NCBI RefSeq assembly: GCF_000308755.1
Contig: NZ_BAGF01000039.1
Span: forward strand, 1 to 40,811
Direction: 5' to 3'
Source: Nocardia pneumoniae NBRC 100136
Lineage (GTDB): Bacteria; Actinomycetota; Actinomycetes; Mycobacteriales; Mycobacteriaceae
DNA length: 40,811 nt
Shown: piece after piece, positions 25,155-33,595 of the stretch
Numbering within the stretch: position 1 is the stretch's first letter
Layout: each line of letters begins with the position of its first letter
Translations under genes and position numbers: made by a program
Notes under the pieces: model-generated
Database searches by the model: none
What the model saw: the letters and a program-made list of their open reading frames with translations, nothing else
Told to the model about the DNA's origin: nothing

Positions 25155-25970
25155 ATGACCGGAGACCGGGGAGTCGGCGAGCTGCTGCGGGAGTGGCGGC
25201 ATCGGCGGAAGTTGAGTCAGCTGGATCTGGCCATTCAGGCGGACGTGTCGGCCCGGCACGTCAGTTTCGTCGAGACGGGGCGGACGACACCCAGCCGTTC
25301 CATGGTGCTGCACTTGGCCGAGCAGCTGAATATTCCACTCGGCGAACGCAACCGACTGCTGATCGCCGCCGGGTACGCCCCCGAATTCCGCCGCCGCGCC
25401 TGGACCGATCCCGCCCTGCGGCGCGCCCGCGACGCGGTCCAACGAGTGCTGCACCTGCACGAGCCGTATCCGGCCCTGGCGGTCGACCGCCGCTGGAACC
25501 TCGTCCAGGCCAACGACTGCGTGCGGGTCTTCTTCGACGATGTCGACCCCGGCCTGCTCGAACCGCCGATCAACATGATGCGACTCGGTCTGCACCCCGG
25601 GGGATTCGCGTCCCGGCTCCGAAACCTGGAGGAGGTGCGCGGCTTCCTCCTGCCCCGGCTGGCCCGCCAAGTCATGGCCACCGGCGATCCCGAGCTGTCC
25701 GCGCTGCACGAAGAATTGCGGTCCTACGGCACCCCGGGCGGCGCCGACCTCGATCCCGGCGCCATCGTGCTGCCGATCCGGCTGTGCCACCGCGACACCG
25801 AACTGTCCTTCTTCAGCACGGTCACCACGTTCGGCGCGGCCTTCGACATCACGCTCGACGAGGTCGCGGTGGAGGCATACTTTCCCGCCGACGACGAAAC
25901 CGGGGCATATCTGCGCGAGCTGGCGGCGGTTTCTACCCCCCGCGCGGCCTGGGCGGCGCCGTGCTGTTGA
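25155..25970 (+). CDS. XRE HTH regulator with MmyB-like ligand domain
   Basis: The 271-residue protein has an N-terminal HTH (about residues 6-62: LLREWRHRRKLSQLDLAIQADVSARHVSFVETGRTTPSRSM) and a C-terminal MmyB-like PAS-type domain (about 90-250). MmyB is reported to bind fatty acids. The gene is divergent from a SnoaL-like gene, as is common for this family. GATACT lies 6 bases before the ATG, with no ribosome site, so the message is probably leaderless. Confidence 0.9.
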   Translation: MTGDRGVGELLREWRHRRKLSQLDLAIQADVSARHVSFVETGRTTPSRSMVLHLAEQLNIPLGERNRLLIAAGYAPEFRRRAWTDPALRRARDAVQRVLHLHEPYPALAVDRRWNLVQANDCVRVFFDDVDPGLLEPPINMMRLGLHPGGFASRLRNLEEVRGFLLPRLARQVMATGDPELSALHEELRSYGTPGGADLDPGAIVLPIRLCHRDTELSFFSTVTTFGAAFDITLDEVAVEAYFPADDETGAYLRELAAVSTPRAAWAAPCC

Positions 25971-25976
25971 CCGCTC

Positions 25977-25994
25977 CGGCCTCGGAGAAGGCCG
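25977..25994. terminator. Short hairpin between the MmyB-like and xylulokinase genes
   Basis: CGGCCT (25977-25982), loop CGGAGA, AGGCCG (25989-25994) is a 6-bp perfect stem between convergent genes, just after the MmyB-like stop. It is a weak terminator candidate. Confidence 0.4.
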
Positions 25995-26014
25995 CGGAAC
26001 TGGCTGCCGAGGCG

Positions 26015-27418
26015 TCACCCGTAGACCGCTCGGCGTGCTCGCCGGTACTGCGCGCGAATCAGCTGCCCGACCGAGGCGTCGGCGGGAGCGGGCATCTCCG
26101 CGGCCGTGCGCGCCTGCCACACGGGCGGCCTGGGCGCACCACTGAGCGCCCAAGCGGCCTGCCGTGCGGCGCCGAGCGCGACGTACTCGGCGGGTTCCGG
26201 CACCGTCACCGTGACGCCGAAAACCTGGGCGGCGATCGCCGCGACCAGCGGTGAGCGGGCGGCGCCGCCGACGAGCAGCACGCGTCGCGGCGAAATGCCG
26301 AGCCCGGTGAGATGGTCGAGCGCGTCGGCGAGGTGGCAGAGCATGCCCTCGTAGGCGGCGCGTGCGACGGTGGCGGTGCGCATGGTGTCCGGGCGCAACC
26401 CGTGCAGACTGCCCGTGGCGTGTGGCAGGTTGGGTGTGCGTTCACCCGCCAGATAGGGCAGCAGGACCACGCCGTCCGCGCCCGGCAGCGCTTGCGCGGC
26501 AAGCGATTCGAGCGCGGGGAGGTCCACGCCGAGCAGGTCGGCGGTCGAGGTCAGGACGCGGGCGGCGTTGAGCGTGCAGACCAGGGGCAGGAACGCGCCG
26601 GTCGCGTCCGCGAATCCGGAGACCGCGCCGCTCGGGTCGGCGCAGGCGCGGCTGGAGCGGGCGAAGGCCGTGCCGCTGGTGCCGAGCGAGACGACCACGT
26701 CTCCGTCGGCGATGTCCAGGCCGAGTGCGGCCCCGGCGTTGTCTCCGGTTCCCGCGGCGACCAGCGCGCCCCACGGCGTCCGCCCCGCCGGTTCGGCGGG
26801 ACCGAGCACGCTGGGGAGCGCGGGTGCGCGTCCGCGAAAGGCCATGGTGAGCAGATCTTCGCGGTAAGCGCCGCTGCTGGGCGACCAATACCCGGTACCG
26901 GAAGCGTCGCCGCGGTCGGTGGTCGGCTCCGGCATGCGTCCCGGCTCGCCGCGCAGTCGCCAGGTCAGGTAGTCGTGCGGCAGCAGAACCCGCGCGGTTC
27001 GGTCGGCGAGTTCCGGCTCGTGATCGGCCATCCAGCGCAGTTTGGCGATGGTCAACGCCGCCACCGGTACGTTGCCGACCGCCTCTGCCCACGCCCGCGG
27101 GCCGCCCAGCTCCGCGATCAATTCCTCGGCCGCCCGGGCGGAGCGGAGGTCGTTCCACAGCAACGCGTCGCGCACGGGCATGCCCGTGGCGTCCAGAGCG
27201 ACCAGGCCGTGCTGCTGCCCCGCGACGGCGATAGCGTCGACGTCATCGAGCAATCCGGCTCCCGCGGTGCGCAACGCGTCCCACCAAGCGGTGGGGTCGA
27301 CCTCGGTTCCGTCGGGGTGCGCCGCCTGCGCTTGCCGCACAATGGCGCCGGTGTCGGCGTCGCAGACGACCACTTTGCACGATTGGGTGGAACTGTCCAC
27401 TCCCGCGACCGTCGTCAT
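26015..27418 (-). CDS. xylB: Xylulokinase
   Basis: The 467-residue FGGY kinase has the N-terminal phosphate loop GVDSSTQSCK (6-15), the xylulokinase substrate loop VAGQQHGLV (65-73), LWND (87-90) and catalytic Asp226 in GTGDNAGAALG. It phosphorylates D-xylulose to D-xylulose 5-phosphate for the pentose phosphate pathway. No xylose isomerase or xylose transporter is adjacent. A perfect 10-bp inverted repeat lies upstream (27497-27529), with a half-site repeated in the sugar operon 5 kb away. Confidence 0.92.
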   Translation of the reverse strand: MTTVAGVDSSTQSCKVVVCDADTGAIVRQAQAAHPDGTEVDPTAWWDALRTAGAGLLDDVDAIAVAGQQHGLVALDATGMPVRDALLWNDLRSARAAEELIAELGGPRAWAEAVGNVPVAALTIAKLRWMADHEPELADRTARVLLPHDYLTWRLRGEPGRMPEPTTDRGDASGTGYWSPSSGAYREDLLTMAFRGRAPALPSVLGPAEPAGRTPWGALVAAGTGDNAGAALGLDIADGDVVVSLGTSGTAFARSSRACADPSGAVSGFADATGAFLPLVCTLNAARVLTSTADLLGVDLPALESLAAQALPGADGVVLLPYLAGERTPNLPHATGSLHGLRPDTMRTATVARAAYEGMLCHLADALDHLTGLGISPRRVLLVGGAARSPLVAAIAAQVFGVTVTVPEPAEYVALGAARQAAWALSGAPRPPVWQARTAAEMPAPADASVGQLIRAQYRRARRAVYG

Positions 27419-27496
27419 GCGTCCGGCCCCGATCCGATTCGGCGTGCAGCGGGGAACCTGTCGACCGTTCGCAGCACAGACATGTCCCCACCTTGC

Positions 27497-27529
27497 ACCC
27501 GAAACGCCGCGCTACGGTGCGTTTCGGGT
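27497..27529. promoter_or_regulatory. 10-bp inverted repeat between xylB and a divergent gene
   Basis: ACCCGAAACG (27497-27506) and CGTTTCGGGT (27520-27529) pair exactly across 13 bases. It lies in the divergent region before xylB and the gene at 27561. A close copy of the right arm with its flank, GCGTTTCGGGAAATCG, lies at 32534-32549. Confidence 0.6.
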
Positions 27530-27560
27530 AATCGACCACCCCATCGTGCAGACTGACGCG

Positions 27561-28058
27561 ATGAGCATCGACCCCACCGACGTGCGCGTTCGCGCGGGAG
27601 ACGGGACGCCGCTGCCGGAACTCACCGAGGACGCGCTCGGCACCCTGCTGGACGAACCGCCCCGCCCGGACCAGGCCATTCTCGAGCTCAGCCGCGCCGA
27701 CCTGCACGACATCCGGGCCGCGCGCCTGCCCGACGGCGTCTACGAACTGGAGTACCGAGCCGGGTCGGCGACCGAGTCCTTCCAGATGTACACCTCCGAC
27801 CCGGTGCTGGTGCGGGACGTGCTGTGGGCCTGGCTGTCCGGCGATCCGTGGTGGCGGGAGGCGGTCGCGTGGTACCCGGTCGATCCGGCGATCGCGGAAC
27901 TGCGTGCGATGCGTGACGAACTCATCGGTCTGCTGGACGGTCTCACCGTGATGGGCGATCTGACCGCGGGCATGGACGCGGCACTGGCCCGCGCCGACGA
28001 GCTGCTGGCGCCGGACTCGCAGCAAACGGATACGCCGGAATCACCGGCTCAGGACTGA
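27561..28058 (+). CDS. Hypothetical protein (165 aa)
   Basis: Function is unknown. The protein is acidic, with a beta-rich middle (DGVYELEYRAGSATESFQMYTSDPVLVRDVLWAWLSGDPWWREAVAW split across about 54-100) and a C-terminal helix and linker (DSQQTDTPESPAQD). No signal peptide is seen. It diverges from xylB and its stop overlaps the stop of the convergent GH172 gene by 10 bases. Confidence 0.7.
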   Translation: MSIDPTDVRVRAGDGTPLPELTEDALGTLLDEPPRPDQAILELSRADLHDIRAARLPDGVYELEYRAGSATESFQMYTSDPVLVRDVLWAWLSGDPWWREAVAWYPVDPAIAELRAMRDELIGLLDGLTVMGDLTAGMDAALARADELLAPDSQQTDTPESPAQD

Positions 28059-29059
28059 TACCACCACGCGGTCGTCGCGATCTCGGCGTCTTCCAGCGGC
28101 AGATAGGTTTCCGCGTCCCGCCATCCGAGCGCCTGCACGGTGACGCGCAGATCGCGCTCGAAACAGATCGGATCGCGCACATGCCAGCGGTACATCCCGA
28201 AGCACTGGTCAGGTCGATAGATTTCGTCCGGCGGAAGGATCTGATGCAGCCCGAGATAGGGGGTGCAATATGTCCGATATGTCCCGTCGAGGTCGAAATT
28301 CCAGGCGCCGCCGAAATAATCCTCGGTGCCGGTCCCGCAGATAGTGGGGTGCTCGGCGTCGCCGTCGAGATAGAACTTGACCTCGCCTTCGCCCCACCAT
28401 CCCGGAGCGCCGGGGCGAATGGCGAGGTAGGTGCCGACGTAGCGACCGGGCCCCGGCGCCATGTCCAGAATCGTGTGCACAGCCGGATTGCCCAAGCGGG
28501 CCGCACGCGACCAACGGGTGTGCAGATAACCGGCGGCGTCCGGCACATCCTCCTCGGTGTAGGTAGCTTGGTAGTAGACCGGTATTTCCCGGCCGCAGCG
28601 ATTTTCCAGCGTGATCCGGGCACGGTGCCGAAACGGCATGGGCCAATAGCTGTTCAGGCCGCCCGCAGGGGCGACCACCACCATCTCCGAGGCGAGCAGT
28701 GCCAGCTCGCCCCATCCGTTGCAGAAGAAATCGCCGAGCGGCAGCTCGATCGCGGGCCGAGGCGCGTCGTCCCAGTACACGCGCAGCGTCAGCGCGCACA
28801 GCACCGAGCGCTCGGTGGTCAACCAGAAGTGCCGGATCACTCCCGGGCCGGGAACGTCGGCCAGCGTGGCGTTTTCGCCGTCGGCGAGCGCGATCGAGGG
28901 CGATACCTTCCACCCGGCGCCCAGCAATCGAGCCGCGTGCGCGCCGGTGCCGTCGATCGCGCGTGCGCCTGCGCCGGGAGCTCCGGTGGGGTTCTCGGCG
29001 CTGACCGACCGCGTTCGCGCGCCGTCCAGCCGCCACAGATCCGCGCCCGGCGCGGTCAC
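28049..29059 (-). CDS. GH172 (DUF2961) glycoside hydrolase
   Basis: The 336-residue protein matches DUF2961, now glycoside hydrolase family 172. Motifs are WGEGEVKFYLDGD (222-234) and GTGTEDYFGGAW (242-253), where Glu224/226 and Glu246 stand at the places I recall for the acid/base and nucleophile of characterised members. Known GH172 enzymes act on D-fructofuranosides and on D-arabinofuranosides of mycobacterial cell wall arabinan. No signal peptide is present. The GTG start overlaps the thioredoxin stop (GTGA); the longer open frame upstream is not part of it. It ends an operon with a kinase and an isomerase. Confidence 0.88.
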   Translation of the reverse strand: MTAPGADLWRLDGARTRSVSAENPTGAPGAGARAIDGTGAHAARLLGAGWKVSPSIALADGENATLADVPGPGVIRHFWLTTERSVLCALTLRVYWDDAPRPAIELPLGDFFCNGWGELALLASEMVVVAPAGGLNSYWPMPFRHRARITLENRCGREIPVYYQATYTEEDVPDAAGYLHTRWSRAARLGNPAVHTILDMAPGPGRYVGTYLAIRPGAPGWWGEGEVKFYLDGDAEHPTICGTGTEDYFGGAWNFDLDGTYRTYCTPYLGLHQILPPDEIYRPDQCFGMYRWHVRDPICFERDLRVTVQALGWRDAETYLPLEDAEIATTAWWYQS

Positions 29060-29505
29060 AGTCCGGGCCAGCCGTATCGGGGTGAGACCGGTGCGAGTCC
29101 GGCCCGGCGTGCGGTTGCGGAGGCTCCCGTGGTGGCGAGCTGTCGCGCGTCCTGTTCGGACAGTTGCCGGCGGACCTGGTCCATGTCCAGCCAGAGAATC
29201 TCCTGCACCAGGTCTTCCAGCGCGTCCGGCGCCAATGCGCCCGCCTGGGAATACACCAGCAAGCCCTCCCGGAACGCCATCAGCGTCGGATACTGGGTCA
29301 CCTGCGCGCTGGTGCTCAACGCGACCTCGGCCTCGGTGTCGACTTTGCCGTGCACGATCTCCGGGTGCCGGTCCGACGACGCCTCGTACACGGGCGCGAA
29401 ACGCTGACACGGCCCACACCAGCTTGCCCACCAATCGACCAGCACGATCGCGTTGGACGCGACGACGGAATCGAAATTCTGCTGGGTCAAGCTGATTGTC
29501 GGCAT
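29056..29505 (-). CDS. Thioredoxin
   Basis: The 149-residue protein has the classic active site WCGPC (near residues 29-33, in DWWASWCGPCQRFAPVYE) and a cis-Pro loop (QYPTLMAF). About 40 residues longer than a minimal thioredoxin, it has a charged C-terminal extension. It lies inside a sugar operon and overlaps the GH172 start by GTGA. No reductase gene is near. Whether it serves the enzymes of the operon or is just housed there is open. Confidence 0.9.
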   Translation of the reverse strand: MPTISLTQQNFDSVVASNAIVLVDWWASWCGPCQRFAPVYEASSDRHPEIVHGKVDTEAEVALSTSAQVTQYPTLMAFREGLLVYSQAGALAPDALEDLVQEILWLDMDQVRRQLSEQDARQLATTGASATARRAGLAPVSPRYGWPGL

Positions 29506-29573
29506 GGAATCCTCGTGTGGTTCTGCGGGTCAACCTTGCATCGTCGCATAGATACCCGCGATCAGGAAGATGT

Positions 29574-31043
29574 TCAGCCGCGATCGTGTTCGGCCGCGAG
29601 AAAATGCGTGATAGCCGTTGTGCATTCGTACAGTTCGCGGTAGCGCCGATAGTACTCAACGTATTTCGCGGTGCGCTCGGGATAAGGCCGCACGGTGTCG
29701 ACGATGGGATTCCACCCGGAGGTGTCGACACCGGAGGCTTCGGCCGCGAGCAAAGCGTCGCCGAGACAGGCGCCCACGGTGTCCGCGGGCAATTGCTGCT
29801 CCAAGCCGGTGACGTCGGAGACGATCTGCGTCCACAATCCGCCCTTGGTGCCGCCGCCCACCGCGACCAGACGCGCCGCCTGTCCGCCCGCCCCGGTCAT
29901 GGCCGCCAGGTTGTGCCGCACGCCGTAGGCGATACCTTCCAGCACCGCCCGATACAGTTCGGCACGCCCGTGCCGCAGCGTCAATCCCGCGATGATGCCT
30001 CGGGCGTCGGGATCGAACAGGGGAGTGCGCTCACCGGCGAAGTACGGCAGCGCGAGCAACCCCCGGCTGCCGACCGGCACGTCCGCGGCGGCCGCGACCA
30101 GGTCGGTGAACTCGCCGCCGACGAGCTTGCGCAGCCAGTCCGTCACCGCCCCGGAGGTGGCCATGCCCGCGGCGAGCGTGTACGTGCCCGGCCACGCGCC
30201 GCAGGTGCCCCAGAGGCCGGGATGCGGGCGCGGATCGGTGAGCACCTGCACCATGAACAGGGTGGTGCCGTACATGATCATCGCATCGCCGGGGGCGCGA
30301 ACACCCACACTCGCTGCCTCGGCCCATGCGTCGATGGTCCCCGTGGTGACCGGCAGCCCCGCCGGTAGTCCGGTGACGGACGCCGCGTCGGCGGTGACGT
30401 GTCCGACGATCTCGGTCGGCCAAGCCAGTTCCGGCAGCGACCATCCCGGCACGACTTGCTCGGCCCAGTCCGTCGCCCACGCGCGTGCGCGCAGGTCGTA
30501 CAGGGGCACGCATTGACTGGCCGACTGATGGTCGAGAACGTACCGGCCGGTCAGCCGGTGCACCAGGAAGGAACTCGCCATCAGCAGCATCGCGGTGCGC
30601 GCCGCGACTTCCGGCTCGTGCCGGACCAGCCACCGAGCCTTGGGGCCCACGGCCTGGCTGGTCAGCGGTGACCCCGCACGGTCGAGCACCGCTTGCGTCC
30701 CGAATTCCTGGTCGAGTTCCGCGATTTCGGCACCAGCTCGCGTGTCGACGCCGTAGAGGATGGCCGGACGCAGCGGATTTCCCTTCGCGTCGGCGGGCAG
30801 CAGGCACGGGCCGATACCCGACACCGCCAGCCCGTCGAGCGAAGCACCGTCGGCGGCGCGCACCAGCTCCTGGGCGAGCGAGACGAAGTCGGCCCACCAC
30901 ACCGTTTCCGCGTCGTGCTCCACCCATCCGGGATGGGGCATGGAGATCTCGTGCGCTCGTTCGGCCTTGGCGACGATCGTGCCGTCGGCGTCGACCAGCA
31001 CACCCTTGGAACTGGAGGTCCCGATATCGATGCCGAGGAACAT
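29574..31043 (-). CDS. FGGY-family carbohydrate kinase
   Basis: The 489-residue protein has the FGGY features: phosphate loop GIDIGTSSSKG (4-14), catalytic Asp238 in TGTIDAW, and the later LVAVGGGTKGGLW. Unlike the xylulokinase in this window it lacks the GQxHG loop and has YGVDTRA in place of LWND, so its substrate is not D-xylulose by inference. Next to an L-fucose-isomerase-like gene, a ribulose- or fuculose-type ketose is likely. The ATG 31043 is chosen; a GTG two codons upstream overlaps the isomerase stop (GTGA). Confidence 0.88.
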   Translation of the reverse strand: MFLGIDIGTSSSKGVLVDADGTIVAKAERAHEISMPHPGWVEHDAETVWWADFVSLAQELVRAADGASLDGLAVSGIGPCLLPADAKGNPLRPAILYGVDTRAGAEIAELDQEFGTQAVLDRAGSPLTSQAVGPKARWLVRHEPEVAARTAMLLMASSFLVHRLTGRYVLDHQSASQCVPLYDLRARAWATDWAEQVVPGWSLPELAWPTEIVGHVTADAASVTGLPAGLPVTTGTIDAWAEAASVGVRAPGDAMIMYGTTLFMVQVLTDPRPHPGLWGTCGAWPGTYTLAAGMATSGAVTDWLRKLVGGEFTDLVAAAADVPVGSRGLLALPYFAGERTPLFDPDARGIIAGLTLRHGRAELYRAVLEGIAYGVRHNLAAMTGAGGQAARLVAVGGGTKGGLWTQIVSDVTGLEQQLPADTVGACLGDALLAAEASGVDTSGWNPIVDTVRPYPERTAKYVEYYRRYRELYECTTAITHFLAAEHDRG

Positions 31044-31045
31044 CG

Positions 31046-32458
31046 TCACCGGGTGAACTCGTCCAGCGTGACGTCCAACAGCTCGCAGGCGGCGCGAACC
31101 GCGGCCCGGTGGTCGCCTGGTATCGCATGGATGTGGTTGGCGCCGAAGCGATTCAAGAAGTCTTCGGCGCGCGCGTCCAGCCTGGCGAAGGCGTGCGGCC
31201 ACTCCCAGGTGGATTGCTTCATCAGCGCTTCGTTCGTCTGCTGGTCGTAGGCTTCGAAGTCGCCGAGCATCAGCTGCATCCGGTAGTCACCGTCGAGCCG
31301 GGTGAGCCGTGCCAGCGTCATCCGGCCGGGCGCGGCCAGATGGTGCACCGAGGCGCCGCCCGCCGGGAAGAAGAACACCTCCGGATACAGATGCACCTTC
31401 GCCAGATTCTCCGCGGGATCGGCGCTGCGCGCGGCGAACCAGGTGGCGTGCTGGCCGGAATTGCACAGATCCCAGATGTCCCGGTCCGCGTGATAGTGCC
31501 GGACGTCGGCGAACAGCACCGGGGTCCCCGCGATCCGCTTCAGCAGCTGCATGGTCAGCGCGCCGTCCATATCCGCCTCGGTGGCGCAGACATGCGGTTC
31601 TTTCGGACCGTTCCAGTCGTAGGGATCGTTGAGGAACGCCTCCGTGACGTCCATGGTGGCGAAATATTGGGTGAGTTCGGGCTGTCCTTTGATGCCCGAG
31701 AAGTCCAGTCGCCATTCCGCGATCAGCTCCCGCACCGCCAGGTACGACCGGATCTGGCGTTCCAGCAGCTCCGGCGTGAGTTTGGCGCCGTCGTAGTGCA
31801 CGCCCGCGGTGTGCCGCTCCAACCACTCGCGCGCCGCCTTCGCCTCACCGGTGTCGGCGAGCTCCGCGCGGCGCACGATTTCCCACTGATCGATCTCCTC
31901 GACATCGATGCCGAAGCGCCGCTGCCACTGGTCGGTGTTGGCGACCGCGGTGTTCATGCCCATCGGCCGCCCACCGAAGCGCCCGAATGTCGACCCACGC
32001 AAACCGGATACGGCCGCCGCGGCCCGCGCCCGCACGCCGATGGCCTCGATCAACTCCGGATCGGACGGATCTCCCCACAGCCTGGTGTGCTTGCGCCCGA
32101 TCTGGTCGAGTGCGCCACCCGCCGCGAGCATCCCCACCATGCCGGGCTGCACGGGATCGATGTTCGACAGCAACAGCAGCGGGCCGGGTGTCGCGCCCGC
32201 CGCGAGCATGGTGAAATGCGGAAACGACCAGACCGCGTAGTGCAGCACGGTCAGATCGACGCCCGCCGCGGCGACCGTGCGCGCGACCGAGCTCGCCGCT
32301 GCGTTGTCGCTGATCGGTGCGCTGCCGCGGACCACGTCGTGTCCCGCCGCGGTGAGCGCGGCCACCACACGGTCCTCGGTCGAGATGATGAAATCGGCGA
32401 TGCCCGCATGCACGTAGTCGCGGCCATCGGAAATGCTGATAACGCCGATACGGGCCAT
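31046..32458 (-). CDS. L-fucose/L-arabinose isomerase family protein
   Basis: The 470-residue protein belongs to the L-fucose/L-arabinose isomerase fold. Glu294 in CATEADMDGAL and Asp318 in FADVRHYHADRD are 24 residues apart, as are the Mn ligands Glu337 and Asp361 of E. coli FucI, and His442/444 (NHIHAI) fits the third ligand. It is about 120 residues shorter than FucI. Such enzymes interconvert aldoses and ketoses (L-fucose, D-arabinose and others). The gene overlaps the following kinase and is 116 bases after the propeller glycosidase. Confidence 0.87.
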   Translation of the reverse strand: MARIGVISISDGRDYVHAGIADFIISTEDRVVAALTAAGHDVVRGSAPISDNAAASSVARTVAAAGVDLTVLHYAVWSFPHFTMLAAGATPGPLLLLSNIDPVQPGMVGMLAAGGALDQIGRKHTRLWGDPSDPELIEAIGVRARAAAAVSGLRGSTFGRFGGRPMGMNTAVANTDQWQRRFGIDVEEIDQWEIVRRAELADTGEAKAAREWLERHTAGVHYDGAKLTPELLERQIRSYLAVRELIAEWRLDFSGIKGQPELTQYFATMDVTEAFLNDPYDWNGPKEPHVCATEADMDGALTMQLLKRIAGTPVLFADVRHYHADRDIWDLCNSGQHATWFAARSADPAENLAKVHLYPEVFFFPAGGASVHHLAAPGRMTLARLTRLDGDYRMQLMLGDFEAYDQQTNEALMKQSTWEWPHAFARLDARAEDFLNRFGANHIHAIPGDHRAAVRAACELLDVTLDEFTR

Positions 32459-32533
32459 GCCGGTCCCTCCCGTTGGGGATGGTCGGAGAGTTCGCCTCGA
32501 TCAACAGATACCAGCCGTTGCGTGCTCGTTGGC

Positions 32534-32549
32534 GCGTTTCGGGAAATCG
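32534..32549. promoter_or_regulatory. Copy of the xylB-upstream motif
   Basis: GCGTTTCGGGAAATCG differs at one position from GCGTTTCGGGTAATCG at 27519-27534, upstream of xylB. It lies in the gap between the propeller glycosidase and isomerase genes. The second arm seen at the xylB site is missing here. Confidence 0.4.
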
Positions 32550-32574
32550 GGCCCTTGCCGGTGCTTCGGACCGC

Positions 32575-33453
32575 TTATCGCGGAACCGCTTTGGCCGCAC
32601 GCGACTGCGGGAACGTCAGCGACGCGAGGTGGACGCCACCCTGACCCCAGCCCGCGCTCGTGATCCACCAGCGGCCGTCCTCGTGGACCACTTCGGCCGC
32701 GTGCGCGGCGATATGTCCGATCTTGTCCCCGATGCCGAAGCGAAACGGGCTGTCGCTGCGGAAGACGTCGGTGCCGACGTAGTCCGGGCGCGGGCCGATG
32801 AACAGGTACCACCAACCGTCGTGCCGCAAGACGTACGGAGACTCGGTATTGCCCGCTTCCGTGCCTTTCGCCGGGTCGGTGTAGGCGATATGGCGTTCAC
32901 CCCAGTGCACGAGGTCGGTGCTGGTGCGGTAGGCGACGACGTGATGTCCGCCGGTGGCGGCGCTGGTCGCGCAGTAGTACATCACCCACTGGTCGCCCAC
33001 ACGCGCCACCATCGGATCGCGAGCGTCGTAGCCGTCGTGGAACAGCGGACCTGTCGGCAGTCTCGTCCACTGGAACAGGTCGGTCGAGGTGGCCAGGTTC
33101 ATCGCCGCGGCGGTGCGGTCGGCGCCGCCCGCGGCGTAGAACATGTAGTACCGGCCGTGCGCGCCGACCACGTACGGCGCCCACAGATGTGTCTCCCCGT
33201 AGTCCCGCTGGACCCGCAAGGCGGACGGGTGCTTGGTCCACGGCCCGTGCAACCGCTCGGCGCAGGCGTGCGCGAATTCGATTTCGTCGAACGGGTCCGC
33301 CGGTTCCGGATGGGTGATCCCGAACAGGTGCCATCGCCCGGACCCGTCGCGAACCAGCGTGTGATCGTTGATGTACCACGCATCCGGCTCCCCGGCGCTG
33401 GGGTCGTAGATCCGCGCGAACGTCCCCGCCCGAACCACCTCGCGCGTCGTCAT
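32575..33453 (-). CDS. Five-bladed beta-propeller glycoside hydrolase (GH43/GH32-like)
   Basis: The 292-residue protein has the propeller pattern of GH43/GH32-type enzymes: Asp30 in WYINDHTLV, ETHLWAPYV (87-95), an RDP motif (145-147) and Glu204 in NTESPYV. These would supply nucleophile/base, transition-state and acid roles. It should cleave a furanoside or related bond, perhaps with the GH172 enzyme. No signal peptide is present. The ATG 33453 starts with the conserved part; the open frame upstream has no similarity. It is the first gene of the sugar operon. Confidence 0.82.
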   Translation of the reverse strand: MTTREVVRAGTFARIYDPSAGEPDAWYINDHTLVRDGSGRWHLFGITHPEPADPFDEIEFAHACAERLHGPWTKHPSALRVQRDYGETHLWAPYVVGAHGRYYMFYAAGGADRTAAAMNLATSTDLFQWTRLPTGPLFHDGYDARDPMVARVGDQWVMYYCATSAATGGHHVVAYRTSTDLVHWGERHIAYTDPAKGTEAGNTESPYVLRHDGWWYLFIGPRPDYVGTDVFRSDSPFRFGIGDKIGHIAAHAAEVVHEDGRWWITSAGWGQGGVHLASLTFPQSRAAKAVPR

Positions 33454-33595
33454 GCATTCATGATGCCGCCGCAACCCCTCGGGAGACTGCGGTCCCGCGG
33501 ATTTCGGCACGACGGTGACCAGGGTGTTCGTATCGGCTCCGGCCAAATATCCGCTGCCTGCCACGGTCGAGGCGAATCCGTCCGCGCACCGACGG

